Part shown: in pieces, positions 1 through 10,292 of the stretch
Numbering within the stretch: the first letter of the stretch is position 1
Layout: each line of letters starts with the position of its first letter
Assembly: GCA_965263065.1 (NCBI GenBank)
Contig: CBDHGH010000003.1
Coordinates: 1-64,000, forward strand
Direction of reading: 5' to 3'
Length of the DNA stretch: 64,000 bases
Source of the DNA: TK10-74A sp965263065
Lineage (GTDB): Bacteria; Chloroflexota; Dehalococcoidia; Bin125
Program-made: the position numbers and the translations under genes
Notes under the pieces: model-generated
The model's input: only the letters and a program-made list of their open reading frames with translations
What the model was told of the DNA's origin: nothing
Databases searched by the model: none

Positions 1-1
1 G

Positions 2-970
2 GCGCAACTGGTGCCGCTCGCGGCGATCGTGTTCGTGGTCGGCTTCCTGGCGGGCGACGCGGCGCAGATCGTCGACCGCGTGCGCATCGCGGCACTGGCC
101 TTCTTGGCCGTGGCCCTGCTGGCGGTCGCGTTCCGCAACGCGCAGCGGCTGGCGGCCCAGGGCAGCTTCGGCGCCGTCGGCCTCACGTTCGTCTCCACCT
201 TGGGCGCGATGCTGGTGGTGGCGATCGTGTTCATGCTGATCGTCACGTTGCTCGTCGCGGCGGTGGGGGGCAGCGGCATCGCGGAGCCCGTGACCGACGC
301 GCTGGGCTGGCTGCTGCGCATCGTCGCGACGGGGGTGGCGTGGGTCGTGTGGACCCTGCTCTGGCCGTTGCGCCAGCTGGTCGGCTCGGGCGCCCCGCCG
401 CTGCCGCCGCAGGAGATCTGCTTCCTCAACGAGGCGGGCGAGCTGGAGTGCGTGTCGGAACTCGAGCGCGATCTGGACTTGGAACCGAACACGGGCGACG
501 ACCCCTTGGGCGCCGTGGTCTTCCGCATCTTCGCCGGCATTGGGCTCGTCCTGGGTCTGACGATCCTGGCGGCGCTGCTCTTCCGGCAGGTCTGGCGACG
601 ACGGCGCAGCCCGGACGAGGAGCGGGAGTCGCTCTGGGACGAGGCGGACCCGCTCGGCGACCTGTGGTCCGGGCTGCGGGCGCTGGCGCAGCGGCTGCGT
701 CCGCACGGGCGCGCCGAACAGGAGCCGGGCATCGCCGGGCTGTATCTGGAGATGCTGGCCGACGCGCAGCGCCGGGGGAGCGCGCGGCCGGCGGCGCGCA
801 CGCCGCGGCAGTTCGCGCCCACGCTGGAACGGCTCTACCACTCGGCGCTGCCGGGCGAGATCTCGGAGCGCTTCAACGAGCAGCGCTACGCCGGCCGGGA
901 GCCCACGGCGGCGGACGTCGCCCGGCTGCGCCTCGCGTTCGAGACGGTCCGCGACGAGCACCCGGGCTGA
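2..970 (+). CDS. DUF4129-type membrane protein, 5' end outside window
   Basis: The reading frame is open to the left edge, so the true start probably lies outside the window; the first in-window start is GTG at 11. About 320 residues are visible. The first 120 hold three or four hydrophobic segments. A loop carrying an acidic stretch follows, then another membrane span near residues 170-190 ending in an Arg-rich stop-transfer (RRRRS). The cytosolic tail has the Tyr-x2-Leu ... TPRQF ... Leu spacing of DUF4129 domains, which usually end transglutaminase-like membrane proteins. No transglutaminase catalytic residues are in the visible part. The exact role is unknown. Confidence 0.7.
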   Translation, partial: AQLVPLAAIVFVVGFLAGDAAQIVDRVRIAALAFLAVALLAVAFRNAQRLAAQGSFGAVGLTFVSTLGAMLVVAIVFMLIVTLLVAAVGGSGIAEPVTDALGWLLRIVATGVAWVVWTLLWPLRQLVGSGAPPLPPQEICFLNEAGELECVSELERDLDLEPNTGDDPLGAVVFRIFAGIGLVLGLTILAALLFRQVWRRRRSPDEERESLWDEADPLGDLWSGLRALAQRLRPHGRAEQEPGIAGLYLEMLADAQRRGSARPAARTPRQFAPTLERLYHSALPGEISERFNEQRYAGREPTAADVARLRLAFETVRDEHPG

Positions 971-979
971 GCCCGGCGG

Positions 980-1378
980 TTAGCGCTGGATCAGCTGCAG
1001 CCGCGCGCCGTGCGCGTTCTTGGGGCTGACGAACGAGATGCGGTGCTCGTCGCCGGCGGGGTCGGTGACGACGCAGCCCTTGGCGCGCAGATCGGCGACG
1101 GCGGCGTCCAGGTCGTCGACGCCGAGGGAGAGGATGAAGAGGCCCTCGCCCTTGCGCTCGATCTGCAGACGCACGGGGTTGCGCGGGTTGTCGTCGATGG
1201 GCTGCACCAGTTCGAGCAGGCTGTTCTCCATCGGGAAGAGCGCCGCCTCGAAGCCGCCGGGGCTCTTGTGCCGGTCGCTGAGCGTGAGTCCGTAGGTGTC
1301 CTGCCACGTCTCGATGGCGGCGTCGAGGTCGCTGACGGCGAGCACGACGTGATCCACGGTGGTGATGTTGTATCCCAT
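980..1378 (-). CDS. VOC-family (glyoxalase/methylmalonyl-CoA epimerase-like) protein
   Basis: This 132-residue protein fits one vicinal-oxygen-chelate module. It opens with IDHVV-type beta-1 (TTVDHVVLAVSDLDAAIETW), carries the ELVQP metal-ligand segment near residue 56 and ends HGARLQLIQ, a pattern close to methylmalonyl-CoA epimerases and related lactoylglutathione lyases. The metal ligands His9, a central Glu/His and the terminal Gln region are in plausible positions. AAAGGA lies 9 bases before the ATG. It neighbours CoA-transferase genes, so an acyl-CoA epimerase role is attractive but is inference; dioxygenase or glyoxalase activity is also possible. Confidence 0.75.
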   Translation of the reverse strand: MGYNITTVDHVVLAVSDLDAAIETWQDTYGLTLSDRHKSPGGFEAALFPMENSLLELVQPIDDNPRNPVRLQIERKGEGLFILSLGVDDLDAAVADLRAKGCVVTDPAGDEHRISFVSPKNAHGARLQLIQR

Positions 1379-1394
1379 GGTCCTTGGGTCCTTT

Positions 1395-1446
1395 CGGGTG
1401 CGGGTGCGGGCGCGGGTCTGCCAGTTCCAGAGATAACCAGAGATAA
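1395..1446. repeat. Short tandem repeats upstream of the VOC gene
   Basis: Two arrays sit side by side: four 6-bp units of the cgggtg type at 1395-1418, then two exact 10-bp units (ccagagataa) at 1427-1446. On the minus strand the second array gives two TTATCT hexamers 50-70 bases before the VOC start. These could serve as -10 elements, but no matching -35 is evident. Confidence 0.5.
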
Positions 1447-1509
1447 CCCATGCCGGGCGCTGTGGCTACTGCCGACGACAGTTGGGCGGGGGGCAGCGCG
1501 CGGGACCGT

Positions 1510-2838
1510 TCAGGCGATATCGGGGTCGAAGTCGGTTCCCGCGTCGCCGGCGTCGACGACGGCCTGGTACTCGGCGGTCGAGAGCCCGATCAGTTCCGTG
1601 TAGACGTAGGCGTTGTCCTGCCCCAGCGCGACGGGCGGGCGCTCGTGACGCAGCGGCGTGGCGGGGAAGCGATACGGCGGGTTGTTGAACAGGTAGGGGC
1701 CCAGGCCGTCCGGCAGCGTCTGCGGCGAGTTGAGTTCGCGGGCACGGACGTGCGGGTCGTCGAAGACGCGTGAGGCCTCCAGGACGGGCGCGGCCGGGAC
1801 GCCCACGCGCTGCAGCCGGTGGAAGAGGTCGTAGTCGTCCTGGTCGCGGGTCCAGGCGGCGATCTGGACGTCGATCTCGTCCTGGCGGGCGAGCCGCGCC
1901 GCGTTCGTGTCGAGCGAGGCGTCGGCCCAGGCAGGCGCGCCCATCTCCGCGCGCAGGGCGCGCCACTCGTCGTCGCTGGTGACGGTAATGGCGATCCAGC
2001 GATCGCCGCCGTCGCCGGCGTCGCCCGGCGATCGGCAGGGGTAGAGATTGTGCGGCGCGAAGCCGTAGATGGAGCGGTTGCCGACGGGCGCAGGCGGCGA
2101 GCCATTCAACGCCTGATGCATGTAGGCCTGCGCCACCATCGGCGCGGCCGCCTCGGCCTGCGCCATCTCGATGAGCTGTCCCTCGCCGGTCCGGCGCCGA
2201 TGCCGCAGCGCGGCCATGATCGCGAAGGCCCCCTGCGACCCCGCCATGTGGTCGCCGGCGAAGATGGCGCTGGTCTGCGACGGGTCGCGATCGGGGTAGC
2301 CCCGCAGCAGGGTGTGCCCGGTCACGCTCTCCAGATGCGCGCCCAGCGTGCGCGCCTCGCGATAGGGGCCGGTGAGGCCGTAGCCCGGGGCGCGCAGCAT
2401 GATGATGTCCGGCTTGATGGCGCGCAGCGCGTCGTAGTCGAGGCCCAGCTTCTCGGCCGTCCCGACCGCGTTGTTCTCGACGAAGACGTCGCTCTGCGCG
2501 ATGAGCGGGCGCAGCAGGGCCTTGCCGCGGTCGCTCGTGAGGTCGATCGTGACGCTCTTCTTGTTGCGATAGAGCTGCACGAAGGTGGGGCAGTAGTTCC
2601 AGGGGCGCGGTCCGGGCTCGCTGTTCGGGTAGCCGGTGGCCCAGGCGATGTTGCCGGTCATCATCTCGCGCGGCGGCCGCGCGCGCGGCCCCCGGGTCAT
2701 GGGCGCGAAGACGTGCACGTTCTCCAGCTTGATCACCTCGGCGCCCAGGTCGGCCAGGATGCAGGTCGCGTAGGTGCCCGCCCAGACGACGCACAGGTCC
2801 AGGACGCGGATGCCCTCCAGCGGCCGGGGCGCGGTCAC
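1510..2838 (-). CDS. CaiB/BaiF family III CoA-transferase, catalytic-Asp type
   Basis: 442 residues, the usual family length. The GTG start lies inside the upstream gene's stop (4-base GTGA overlap), which fixes it. Family hallmarks run in order: VLDL near the N-terminus, ADLGAEVIKLE, the DLTSDRGKALLRPL segment, and AGDHMAGSQGAF ... RTGEGQ. The Asp of AGDH lies 25 residues before the Gln of GEGQ, matching the nucleophilic Asp of formyl-CoA transferase. The C-terminus carries the VDPHVRAR- and LGQ-like substrate region (here FDDPHVRAREL). It probably moves CoA between carboxylic acids. The overlapping partner at 2835-4076 lacks this Asp, so the two may form a heteromer, as BbsEF and SmtAB do. 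Confidence 0.88.
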   Translation of the reverse strand: MTAPRPLEGIRVLDLCVVWAGTYATCILADLGAEVIKLENVHVFAPMTRGPRARPPREMMTGNIAWATGYPNSEPGPRPWNYCPTFVQLYRNKKSVTIDLTSDRGKALLRPLIAQSDVFVENNAVGTAEKLGLDYDALRAIKPDIIMLRAPGYGLTGPYREARTLGAHLESVTGHTLLRGYPDRDPSQTSAIFAGDHMAGSQGAFAIMAALRHRRRTGEGQLIEMAQAEAAAPMVAQAYMHQALNGSPPAPVGNRSIYGFAPHNLYPCRSPGDAGDGGDRWIAITVTSDDEWRALRAEMGAPAWADASLDTNAARLARQDEIDVQIAAWTRDQDDYDLFHRLQRVGVPAAPVLEASRVFDDPHVRARELNSPQTLPDGLGPYLFNNPPYRFPATPLRHERPPVALGQDNAYVYTELIGLSTAEYQAVVDAGDAGTDFDPDIA

Positions 2839-4076
2839 GGCGCGACGGCTCCGCCCGCGACCGCCGCGCCGCCGGCGATCAGCGCCTCGATCTCGGCGGC
2901 GGCGAGGCCGGCCTCGGCGAGGACCTCGCGGGTGTGCTGACCGAGCCGGGGCGCGGGCCGCGTGATCGCCCAGGGCGTGGCGCGCATGAGCACGGCGCGG
3001 CCGGGCGCCTCGACGCGCCCCAGGTCCGGGTGGTCGAGGGCGGTGAAGAAGTCGCGGCCGCGGAAGTGTTCGTCGGCGTAGAGCTCGTCGACCGTGAACA
3101 GCGGCCCGCAGAGCACGCGATGCTCGCGGGCCAGCGCCCAGATGTCGCGTTTCGAGCGCTCCAGGCACCAGGGCAGGAAGTAGGCCTGGAACTCGCCGAC
3201 CGCGTCCGGGTCGAGCTGGACGCCGGGCGCGTCCCACTTCGGATCCGCGATCCAGGCTGGGTGGCCCAGCATCGCCCGCACGCGATCGAGGTGCTGCGCG
3301 GCGCCGACGAACATCACGTAGCCGTCGGCGCAGTGGTAGACGCCACCGAGGATCTGGAAGCCGCCGCCGGGCGTGCGCAGCGACTTGCGCCCGGAGAACT
3401 GGTAGCCGATCTCGGCCGCGTGGCGGCGGTCGGTGCCGTTGAACTGGATGTCGGCCAGGGCCAGGTCGACGTGCTGCCCCAGCCCCTGCGTCTCGCTGAC
3501 CGTCAGCGCGGCCATGGCCGCTGCGGCGGCGCTGGCCCCGCACTGCACCAGCGCCGCGGCGCCGTACATCTTCATCGGCTCCGCGTCGGCGACGCCCATG
3601 GAATACATCTCGCCGCACATGCCGTACAGCGTCAGGTCGGTCAGCTTGTAGTCACGGTAGGGGCTGTCCTGCCCGAAGGGCGTCAGCGAGACCAGCGCGA
3701 TCTCCGGCTTGCGGTCGTGGATGCGATCCCAGCCGACGCCCAGCCGGTCGAGCGCGCCGGGGCGGAAGCTCTCCAGCACGATGTCGGCGCGGTCGACGAG
3801 GCGCAGGAACGCCTCCTGCGCCTCGCTCTGTTTGAGGCCCTGCTGCAAGTTGAGCACGACCGAGCGCTTGCCGGTGTTGAAGTAGAAGAACGTGCCGCTC
3901 TTCTCGCGGTGCGGCGCGCCGCCCGGGTACGGACCCACGCCGCGGCTGGGATCGCCGCCGGGGCGCTCGACCTTGATCACGTCGGCGCCGGCGTCGGCGA
4001 AGAGCTTGCTGGCGTAGGGCCCGGCGATCCACTCGCTGAGGTCCAGGACGGTGACTCCGTCGAGGGGACCGGGCAT
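2835..4076 (-). CDS. CaiB/BaiF family III CoA-transferase, Asp-lacking subunit
   Basis: 413 residues starting at ATG 4076. The fold signatures are intact: VTVLDLSEWIAGPYA, ADAGADVIKVERPGGDPSR, the GKRSVVLNLQ segment, ESFRPGALDRLG, and the QGLGQHVDLAL motif. Where family members carry the catalytic Asp (25 residues before the Gln of GLGQ), this protein has Leu within a GAAALVQCGAS stretch, so it probably cannot form the aspartyl-CoA thioester itself. The TGA stop overlaps the next gene's GTG by 4 bases, indicating translational coupling with an Asp-containing homologue. A non-catalytic subunit of a heterodimer is the simplest reading. Confidence 0.85.
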   Translation of the reverse strand: MPGPLDGVTVLDLSEWIAGPYASKLFADAGADVIKVERPGGDPSRGVGPYPGGAPHREKSGTFFYFNTGKRSVVLNLQQGLKQSEAQEAFLRLVDRADIVLESFRPGALDRLGVGWDRIHDRKPEIALVSLTPFGQDSPYRDYKLTDLTLYGMCGEMYSMGVADAEPMKMYGAAALVQCGASAAAAAMAALTVSETQGLGQHVDLALADIQFNGTDRRHAAEIGYQFSGRKSLRTPGGGFQILGGVYHCADGYVMFVGAAQHLDRVRAMLGHPAWIADPKWDAPGVQLDPDAVGEFQAYFLPWCLERSKRDIWALAREHRVLCGPLFTVDELYADEHFRGRDFFTALDHPDLGRVEAPGRAVLMRATPWAITRPAPRLGQHTREVLAEAGLAAAEIEALIAGGAAVAGGAVAP

Positions 4077-4286
4077 GGGGCACTCTCCCGCGACGCCCCA
4101 GCGACCGGTCCCGGCCGGTCCCGAGGCGCCCTGGCGGGATGCTACCCCATGCCGCCGCCAACAACGTGGAGGCAGGTATCCGTCCCAGCGGCTATTACTA
4201 GGGGAGCGTTCTCCGCCGCGCACCACCGGCGACCAGCGGGGCGGGGCCTCGGCCCACTGCGCACACGCACAATGGGCCCGCGCACG
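4077..4286. other. Divergent intergenic region, CoA-transferase pair / bioA
   Basis: About 210 bases separate the two divergent units. An AT-richer patch (ctattacta) lies at 4191-4200 and would suit a promoter. No BirA-like or BioR-like operator is recognisable by eye. Confidence 0.4.
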
Positions 4287-5619
4287 ATGGAAAGGACCAC
4301 GCGACCCGTGCCTACCGCGCCCGCAGGCCGCTCCCCGGTCTGGCACCCCTTCACGCAGATGGCGATCTTCGACGCCGAGCCCGCCCTCGTCATCGAGCGG
4401 GCGGAGGGCAACCGGCTGATCGCGACGGACGGCCGCGCCTACATCGACGGCGTGGCGTCGCTGTGGTGCAACGTGCACGGGCACGGCCGCCCCGAGATCG
4501 TGCGGGCGATCCAGGAGCAGGCGGCGACGCTCCAGCACAGCACGCTGCTGGGCGTCAGTCACCCGCGCGCGATCGAGCTGGCGGAGCGGCTGCCGTCGCT
4601 GCTGCCGGCCGGGCTGACGCGCAGCTTCTTCAGCGAGAACGGCGCCAGCGCGGTCGAGGTGGCGCTGAAGATGGCGGTGCAGTTCTGGGCCAACGCCGGC
4701 CAATCGGTGCGCCGCCGCATCATCGCGCTGGAGCACGCCTATCACGGCGACACGATCGGCGGGGTCAGCCTGGGCGCGCCCGGCCGCTTCCGCGACCCCT
4801 ACGGGCCGCTGCTCTTCGAGCCGCTGCGCTTCGACAGCCCCTACGCCTTCGGCATGGCGCCGGGCACGACGCGCGCCGAGGCGACGCAGCGATCGCTCGA
4901 CTCGCTGCGCGCGCTGCTTGAGCGGCACGCGCACGAGACGGCGGCGGTCATCATCGAGCCGCGGGTGCAGGGCGCCGGCGGCATGATCGTCTCCGGCGAG
5001 GGCCACCTGGCCGGCGTGCGCCGCCTGTGCGACGAGTTCGACGTGCTGCTGATCGCGGACGAGGTCGCGACGGGCTTCGGGCGCACCGGCGAGATGTTCG
5101 CCTGCGACCTGGAGGCGATCACGCCCGACATCATGACGCTGGGCAAGGGCATCACCGGCGGCTACCTGCCGCTCTCGGCGACGGTCGTGACGGAGCACGT
5201 CTACGCCAACTTCTACGACCCCGGCAACCAGCGCACCTTCTACCACGGGCACACCTACGCCGGGAATCCCATCTGCGCGGCGGCGGCGCTGGCCAACTTC
5301 GACGTGTTCCAGAGCGAGGATGTGCTGGGCCGCGTGCGAGAGCGGGCGGGGCTGCTGGCGTCGCTGCTGGAGGAGCGCTTCGGCGACCATCCGCAGGTCG
5401 GCGAGGTCCGGCAGCAGGGACTGATGGTGGGCATTGAACTGGTGGCCGATCGGGCGTCGCGGACGGCGTTCCCGCCCGCGGAGCGGATCGGCTCGCGCGT
5501 CTGCCTGGCGGCCCGCGAGCGCGACGTCGTGCTGCGCCCGCTGGGCGACGTCGTGATCCTGATGCCGCCGCTCTCGATCCAACCCGGCGAACTGGCGCAG
5601 ATCTGCGAGGCGGTAGCCC

Positions 5620-6794
<1,175 letters not shown>

Positions 6795-6798
<4 letters not shown>

Positions 6799-7550
6799 GC
6801 GGCGCGCTGTACTTCGTCACCGGCACCGACACGGACGCCGGCAAGACCGTCGCGACGGCCTGGCTGGGCTGGGCGCTGCAGCGCGCCGGGCGGCGCGTGG
6901 CGCTGGTCAAGCCCTTCCAGACGGGCGCCGGCGACCCCGCCCGTGAGGGCGACGAGGCCGTGTATCGCGCGGCGCTGGGCGACACCGTCACGCTGCGCAC
7001 CCTGTCGACGCTGCCCGAGCCGCTCGCCCCGTCGATCGCGGCGCGGCGCGCGGGCGTGACGCTGTCGGTCGGGGAGGCGGTGCGGGCCTGCCGGGAGATC
7101 GGCGAGGCGCACGACGTGACGCTCGTCGAGGGGGCCGGCGGCCTGCTCGTCTCGATCACCGACGAGACCGACATGGCCGGCCTGGCGGCGGCGCTGTCGG
7201 CGCCGCTGGTGCTGGTCGTGCGGCCGGCGCTCGGCACGCTCAACCACACGCTGCTGAGCGTGGAGGCGGCGGCCCGGCGGGGCCTCGATGTCGCGCTGAT
7301 CGTGGTCAGCGGCTACGCCTCCTCCGCGACGATCGCGCCGGCCGTCGTGGAGGCCGAGAACCTGCGCTACCTCCAGGAGCGCCTGCCGGCCGTCCCGATG
7401 CTCGTCCTGGGCCGGCAGGACCCGGCGTCGGCGGACTTCCCGCGCGCGATGCCGGCCTGGCGCCTGGGCGCGGCCTCGCCGCTGCTGGCGGCGCTCGGGC
7501 TGGAGCCGCTGGACCTGCAGGACGAGCTGGCGCGGGCGCGCTGGCCCTGA
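6795..7550 (+). CDS. bioD: Dethiobiotin synthetase (BioD)
   Basis: A 251-residue P-loop ATPase that carboxylates DAPA to dethiobiotin. The Walker A motif GTDTDAGKT lies at residues 10-18, followed by LVKPFQTGA and the EGAGGLLVS segment typical of BioD. It starts at GTG 6795 within the bioF stop (GTGA overlap), which fixes the start. It completes a three-gene biotin unit; biotin synthase must be encoded elsewhere or supplied. The biotin may serve carboxylases such as the carboxyltransferase system at 26.6 kb. Confidence 0.93.
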
Positions 7551-7630
7551 TCGGCGCCCGTGGATCGTGAGCCTGACTGCGGGCAGGCTGTTCGGGATCG
7601 CGTTCGAGAGAGCAAGAGGGGAGAGCCGCC

Positions 7631-8629
7631 GTGCGCCGCATCAGTATCAGTTTGGCCTGGGATCCCGCGCATCTCGACGAGTTCCTGGCGCTGGCCCGCG
7701 CCGCCGACGAGGCCGGCGTCGAGACGCTGTGGCTGAGCGAAGGCTTCGGCCACGACGCCTTCTCGGGGCTGGCGCTGCTGGCCCGCGAGACGCACCGCGC
7801 GAAGCTGGGGACCAGCGTCGTCAACGTGTACTCGCGCACGCCGGGGGCGCTGGCGCAGCACTTCGCGACGATCGATGAGCTGTCGGGCGGGCGGGTCATC
7901 GTGGGGCTGGGCGCGAGCGGCCCGGGCGTGATCGAGCGCTTCCACGGGCTGCCCTTCGACGCCCCGAAGGCGCGCATCCGGGAGACGATCGCGCTGCTGC
8001 GCGCCTACTGGTCGAAGCAGCGCTTCGATCACCCGGGCCCGCGCTTCCCCGTTCGGCGGGCGCTGGTGATGGGCGCCCGGCCGGTGCAGCCGTCGCCGCC
8101 GATCTTCCTGGCCACGCTGCACCCCGGCATGGTGCGCATGACCGCCGAGGAGTCGGAGGGCTGGCTGCCCAACTGGATCCCCCGCGACCGGCTGGCGACG
8201 GAGATCGCCGCGGCGCGGGGCTGGGCGTCGGCCGCGGGACGCGACCCGGCGGCGTTCACGGTGCGCGCGCCGGGCGTCGTGACGGTCGTCGAGGATGCGG
8301 GGCGGCTGGCCGAGTCACGCGCACGCTCGGCGTCGATGCTGGCCTTCTTCGCGGCGCGCAACGGACCGCTCTACGCGCGTCAGTTCGTCCGGCAGGGGCT
8401 GGGCGAGGAAGTCGCCGCGATACAGCGCGCCTGGCAGGACGAGGGCCCGGCCGCCGCGGCCGGCCTGGCGGCGGCGATCGCGCCCGAGTTCAGCTTCAGC
8501 GGCCCGCTCGACGACTGCCTGGCGCGGATCGAGGCGCAGGCGGCGGCCGGCGCCGACCTCCACGATGTGCAGGTGGAGGGCGCGACGGCGTCGCGGCGGA
8601 CGGAGATCCTGCGCGCCCTGGTCGGGTAG
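7631..8629 (+). CDS. LLM-class (luciferase-like) flavin-dependent oxidoreductase
   Basis: A 332-residue TIM-barrel flavoprotein. The N-terminus (RISISLAWDP), LWLSEGFGHDAF, GTSVVNVYSRTP, and ELSGGRVIVGLGASG ... GPG follow the luciferase-like F420/FMN pattern. The GTG start has GAGGGGAGA about 8 bases before it. It lies 80 bases after bioD, so it may be separately transcribed. The EAAA/FEF-type C-terminal region resembles F420-dependent family members, but cofactor and substrate cannot be settled from sequence. Such monooxygenase or reductase paralogues are abundant in SAR202-like genomes. Confidence 0.8.
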   Translation: MRRISISLAWDPAHLDEFLALARAADEAGVETLWLSEGFGHDAFSGLALLARETHRAKLGTSVVNVYSRTPGALAQHFATIDELSGGRVIVGLGASGPGVIERFHGLPFDAPKARIRETIALLRAYWSKQRFDHPGPRFPVRRALVMGARPVQPSPPIFLATLHPGMVRMTAEESEGWLPNWIPRDRLATEIAAARGWASAAGRDPAAFTVRAPGVVTVVEDAGRLAESRARSASMLAFFAARNGPLYARQFVRQGLGEEVAAIQRAWQDEGPAAAAGLAAAIAPEFSFSGPLDDCLARIEAQAAAGADLHDVQVEGATASRRTEILRALVG

Positions 8630-8665
8630 CGCCCCGGCAACGGGTCGGCGCGAGCGCGGTGCGTG

Positions 8666-8965
8666 CTACGGGTCGCCGTTGAAGGGTGGGTACTCGTCGG
8701 TCAGCAGCGAGAGATACGCGTTGACGCGCGTGGACCAGCGCAGGACGTACACGAGGAACCTCGCGAGTCCGTCCGGTCGCTTGCCCGTGATGATGATCAC
8801 GATCCAGAGCACGATCATCACGATCTGCGCGACGATGCCAATCACGTACAGCGCAATTATGTGCGGGATCGCCAAGAGCAGCCGGAAGAGGGTCGTGAGC
8901 CGGTTGCCGCGCTCGCTGACATCGATCTGAAGTCGGACTGGGTACTGTCCCGCTGGTGCGTCCAT
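8666..8965 (-). CDS. DUF4389-domain small membrane protein
   Basis: 99 residues from ATG 8965. It opens with a short hydrophilic strand (YPVRLQIDVSERGNR), then a hydrophobic hairpin (LFRLLLAIPH, then a stretch rich in Ile and Val), and then RPDGLARFLVYVLRW with a polar end LTDEYPPF. This is the layout of DUF4389 proteins, which usually carry one or two copies of this unit. The function is unknown. It lies convergent to the luciferase-like gene and downstream of the CoA-transferase at 9079 on the same strand. Confidence 0.75.
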   Translation of the reverse strand: MDAPAGQYPVRLQIDVSERGNRLTTLFRLLLAIPHIIALYVIGIVAQIVMIVLWIVIIITGKRPDGLARFLVYVLRWSTRVNAYLSLLTDEYPPFNGDP

Positions 8966-9078
8966 GCGCCGGCCCTCCCCTGGTGACGTGCCCCGGCGTC
9001 GTTCGCGCGCCGGACGCCACGAGGATAGGGCACGGCGCATGGGGCCACCCCGGCCGATGAGGACGCCGTCCGCGCCAC

Positions 9079-10263
9079 TCAGGGGATCAGGCCGCGGTCC
9101 TTGAGACTGATGATCGCGTCCCAGTCGCAGCCGATCTCGAGCAGGACCTCCTCGGTGTGCTGGCCGAACTCCGGGGCGGGGCCGCGCAGCGCCCAGGGCG
9201 TGCCGTCGAAATCGACGGGTGAGGCGACGACCCGCGTCTCGCCGGCGGGCGTCGGCTGCGACACCCAGGCCCCCGCCTCGGCCATCACCGGGTCGGCGAT
9301 CACCTCCGCCATCGTCTGCACCGGGGCCCACCAGATGCCCTCGCGGTCGAAGATCGCGGCCCACTCGTCGCGCGTCTTCTCCGCCATCACCGCGCCCATC
9401 GCCTCGTCCAGCGGCGCGGCGTTCTCCGCCCGATCGACGAGCGTCTCGAAGCGCGGGTCGTGCTCCCACTCGGGATGCGCGACGGCGCGGCAGAACTGCG
9501 GCCAGAAGCGGTCGCCCTGCATCATCAGCAGCTGCATGTAGCCGCCGTCGCGCGTGCGGAACGGGGCGATGAGCAGGTTGGGGTGCTGGTCGCGACCGCG
9601 GGGGATGACCTCCGCGCCGGTCAGCGCCGTGCCGATGTCCCAGCCGATGGTGTAGGCGCCGCCGCGCAGCAGCGAGATGCGCACCTGCTGTCCCTCGCCG
9701 CTGCGCTCGCGGTGGTAGAGCGCGGCGCTGATGCCGGCGACCGCCTGCATCGCCGTGGTGTGGTCGCCGAGACCGGGGCGAATCCCACCCGGCGCCTCGT
9801 CGGGCCCCCCGAGCAGATTGGCGATGCCGGGGCGCGACCAGAACGCTCCCACGTCGAAGGCGGGGCGGTCCGCCTCGCTGGAGTGCAGGCCGTAGCCGGT
9901 GACCGACGCGTAGATCAGGCGGGGGTTGCGGGCGCGCAGCGTCTCGTAATCCAGGCCGGCCAGGGCGAGGCCGCCGGGGCGCAGGTTGGTGACGAAGACA
10001 TCCGCCCCGTCGGCCAGCCGCCCCACGATCGCCGCGCCTTCGTCGCTGCGCCAGTCGATGGCCAGCGCGCGCTTGCCGCGGTTGTCCAGATCGAAGGCGG
10101 CGGAGAAGTCGGCGACCTCGGCGAGGGCCCCGCGGAAAGGGTCGGCGTCAAGCCCCTCGACCTTGATCACGTCGGCGCCCCAGTCGGCCAGGACCCCCGT
10201 GACGGCGGGGCCCGCCACCCAGACGCCCAACTCGACGACCTTGACGCCGTCCATGATGCCCAT
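9079..10263 (-). CDS. CaiB/BaiF family III CoA-transferase
   Basis: 394 residues from ATG 10263, preceded by CAGGAG at 7 bases. Motifs run in order: VVELGVWVAGPAVTGVLADWGADVIKVE is broken only by family-typical changes; DNRGKRALAIDWRS; NLRPGGLALAGL; and GLGDHTTAMQAVAG ... RSGEGQ. The Asp of GDHTTAM is correctly spaced from the GEGQ Gln, so the enzyme looks catalytic. It ends EFGQHTEEVLLEIG. It lies 29 bases downstream of a phosphotriesterase-like gene in the same direction, suggesting joint use of a lactone- or ester-derived acid; the substrate is unknown. Confidence 0.87.
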   Translation of the reverse strand: MGIMDGVKVVELGVWVAGPAVTGVLADWGADVIKVEGLDADPFRGALAEVADFSAAFDLDNRGKRALAIDWRSDEGAAIVGRLADGADVFVTNLRPGGLALAGLDYETLRARNPRLIYASVTGYGLHSSEADRPAFDVGAFWSRPGIANLLGGPDEAPGGIRPGLGDHTTAMQAVAGISAALYHRERSGEGQQVRISLLRGGAYTIGWDIGTALTGAEVIPRGRDQHPNLLIAPFRTRDGGYMQLLMMQGDRFWPQFCRAVAHPEWEHDPRFETLVDRAENAAPLDEAMGAVMAEKTRDEWAAIFDREGIWWAPVQTMAEVIADPVMAEAGAWVSQPTPAGETRVVASPVDFDGTPWALRGPAPEFGQHTEEVLLEIGCDWDAIISLKDRGLIP

Positions 10264-10292
10264 CGCCGCACTCCTGCCGTGGGTTCGGGGGC

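Noticed and set aside
2934..4286. Plus-strand extension of the bioA frame by about 450 codons
   Set aside because: It lies antisense to two well-supported CoA-transferases and shows no domain. The BioA signature WHPFTQM begins 18 residues after ATG 4287.
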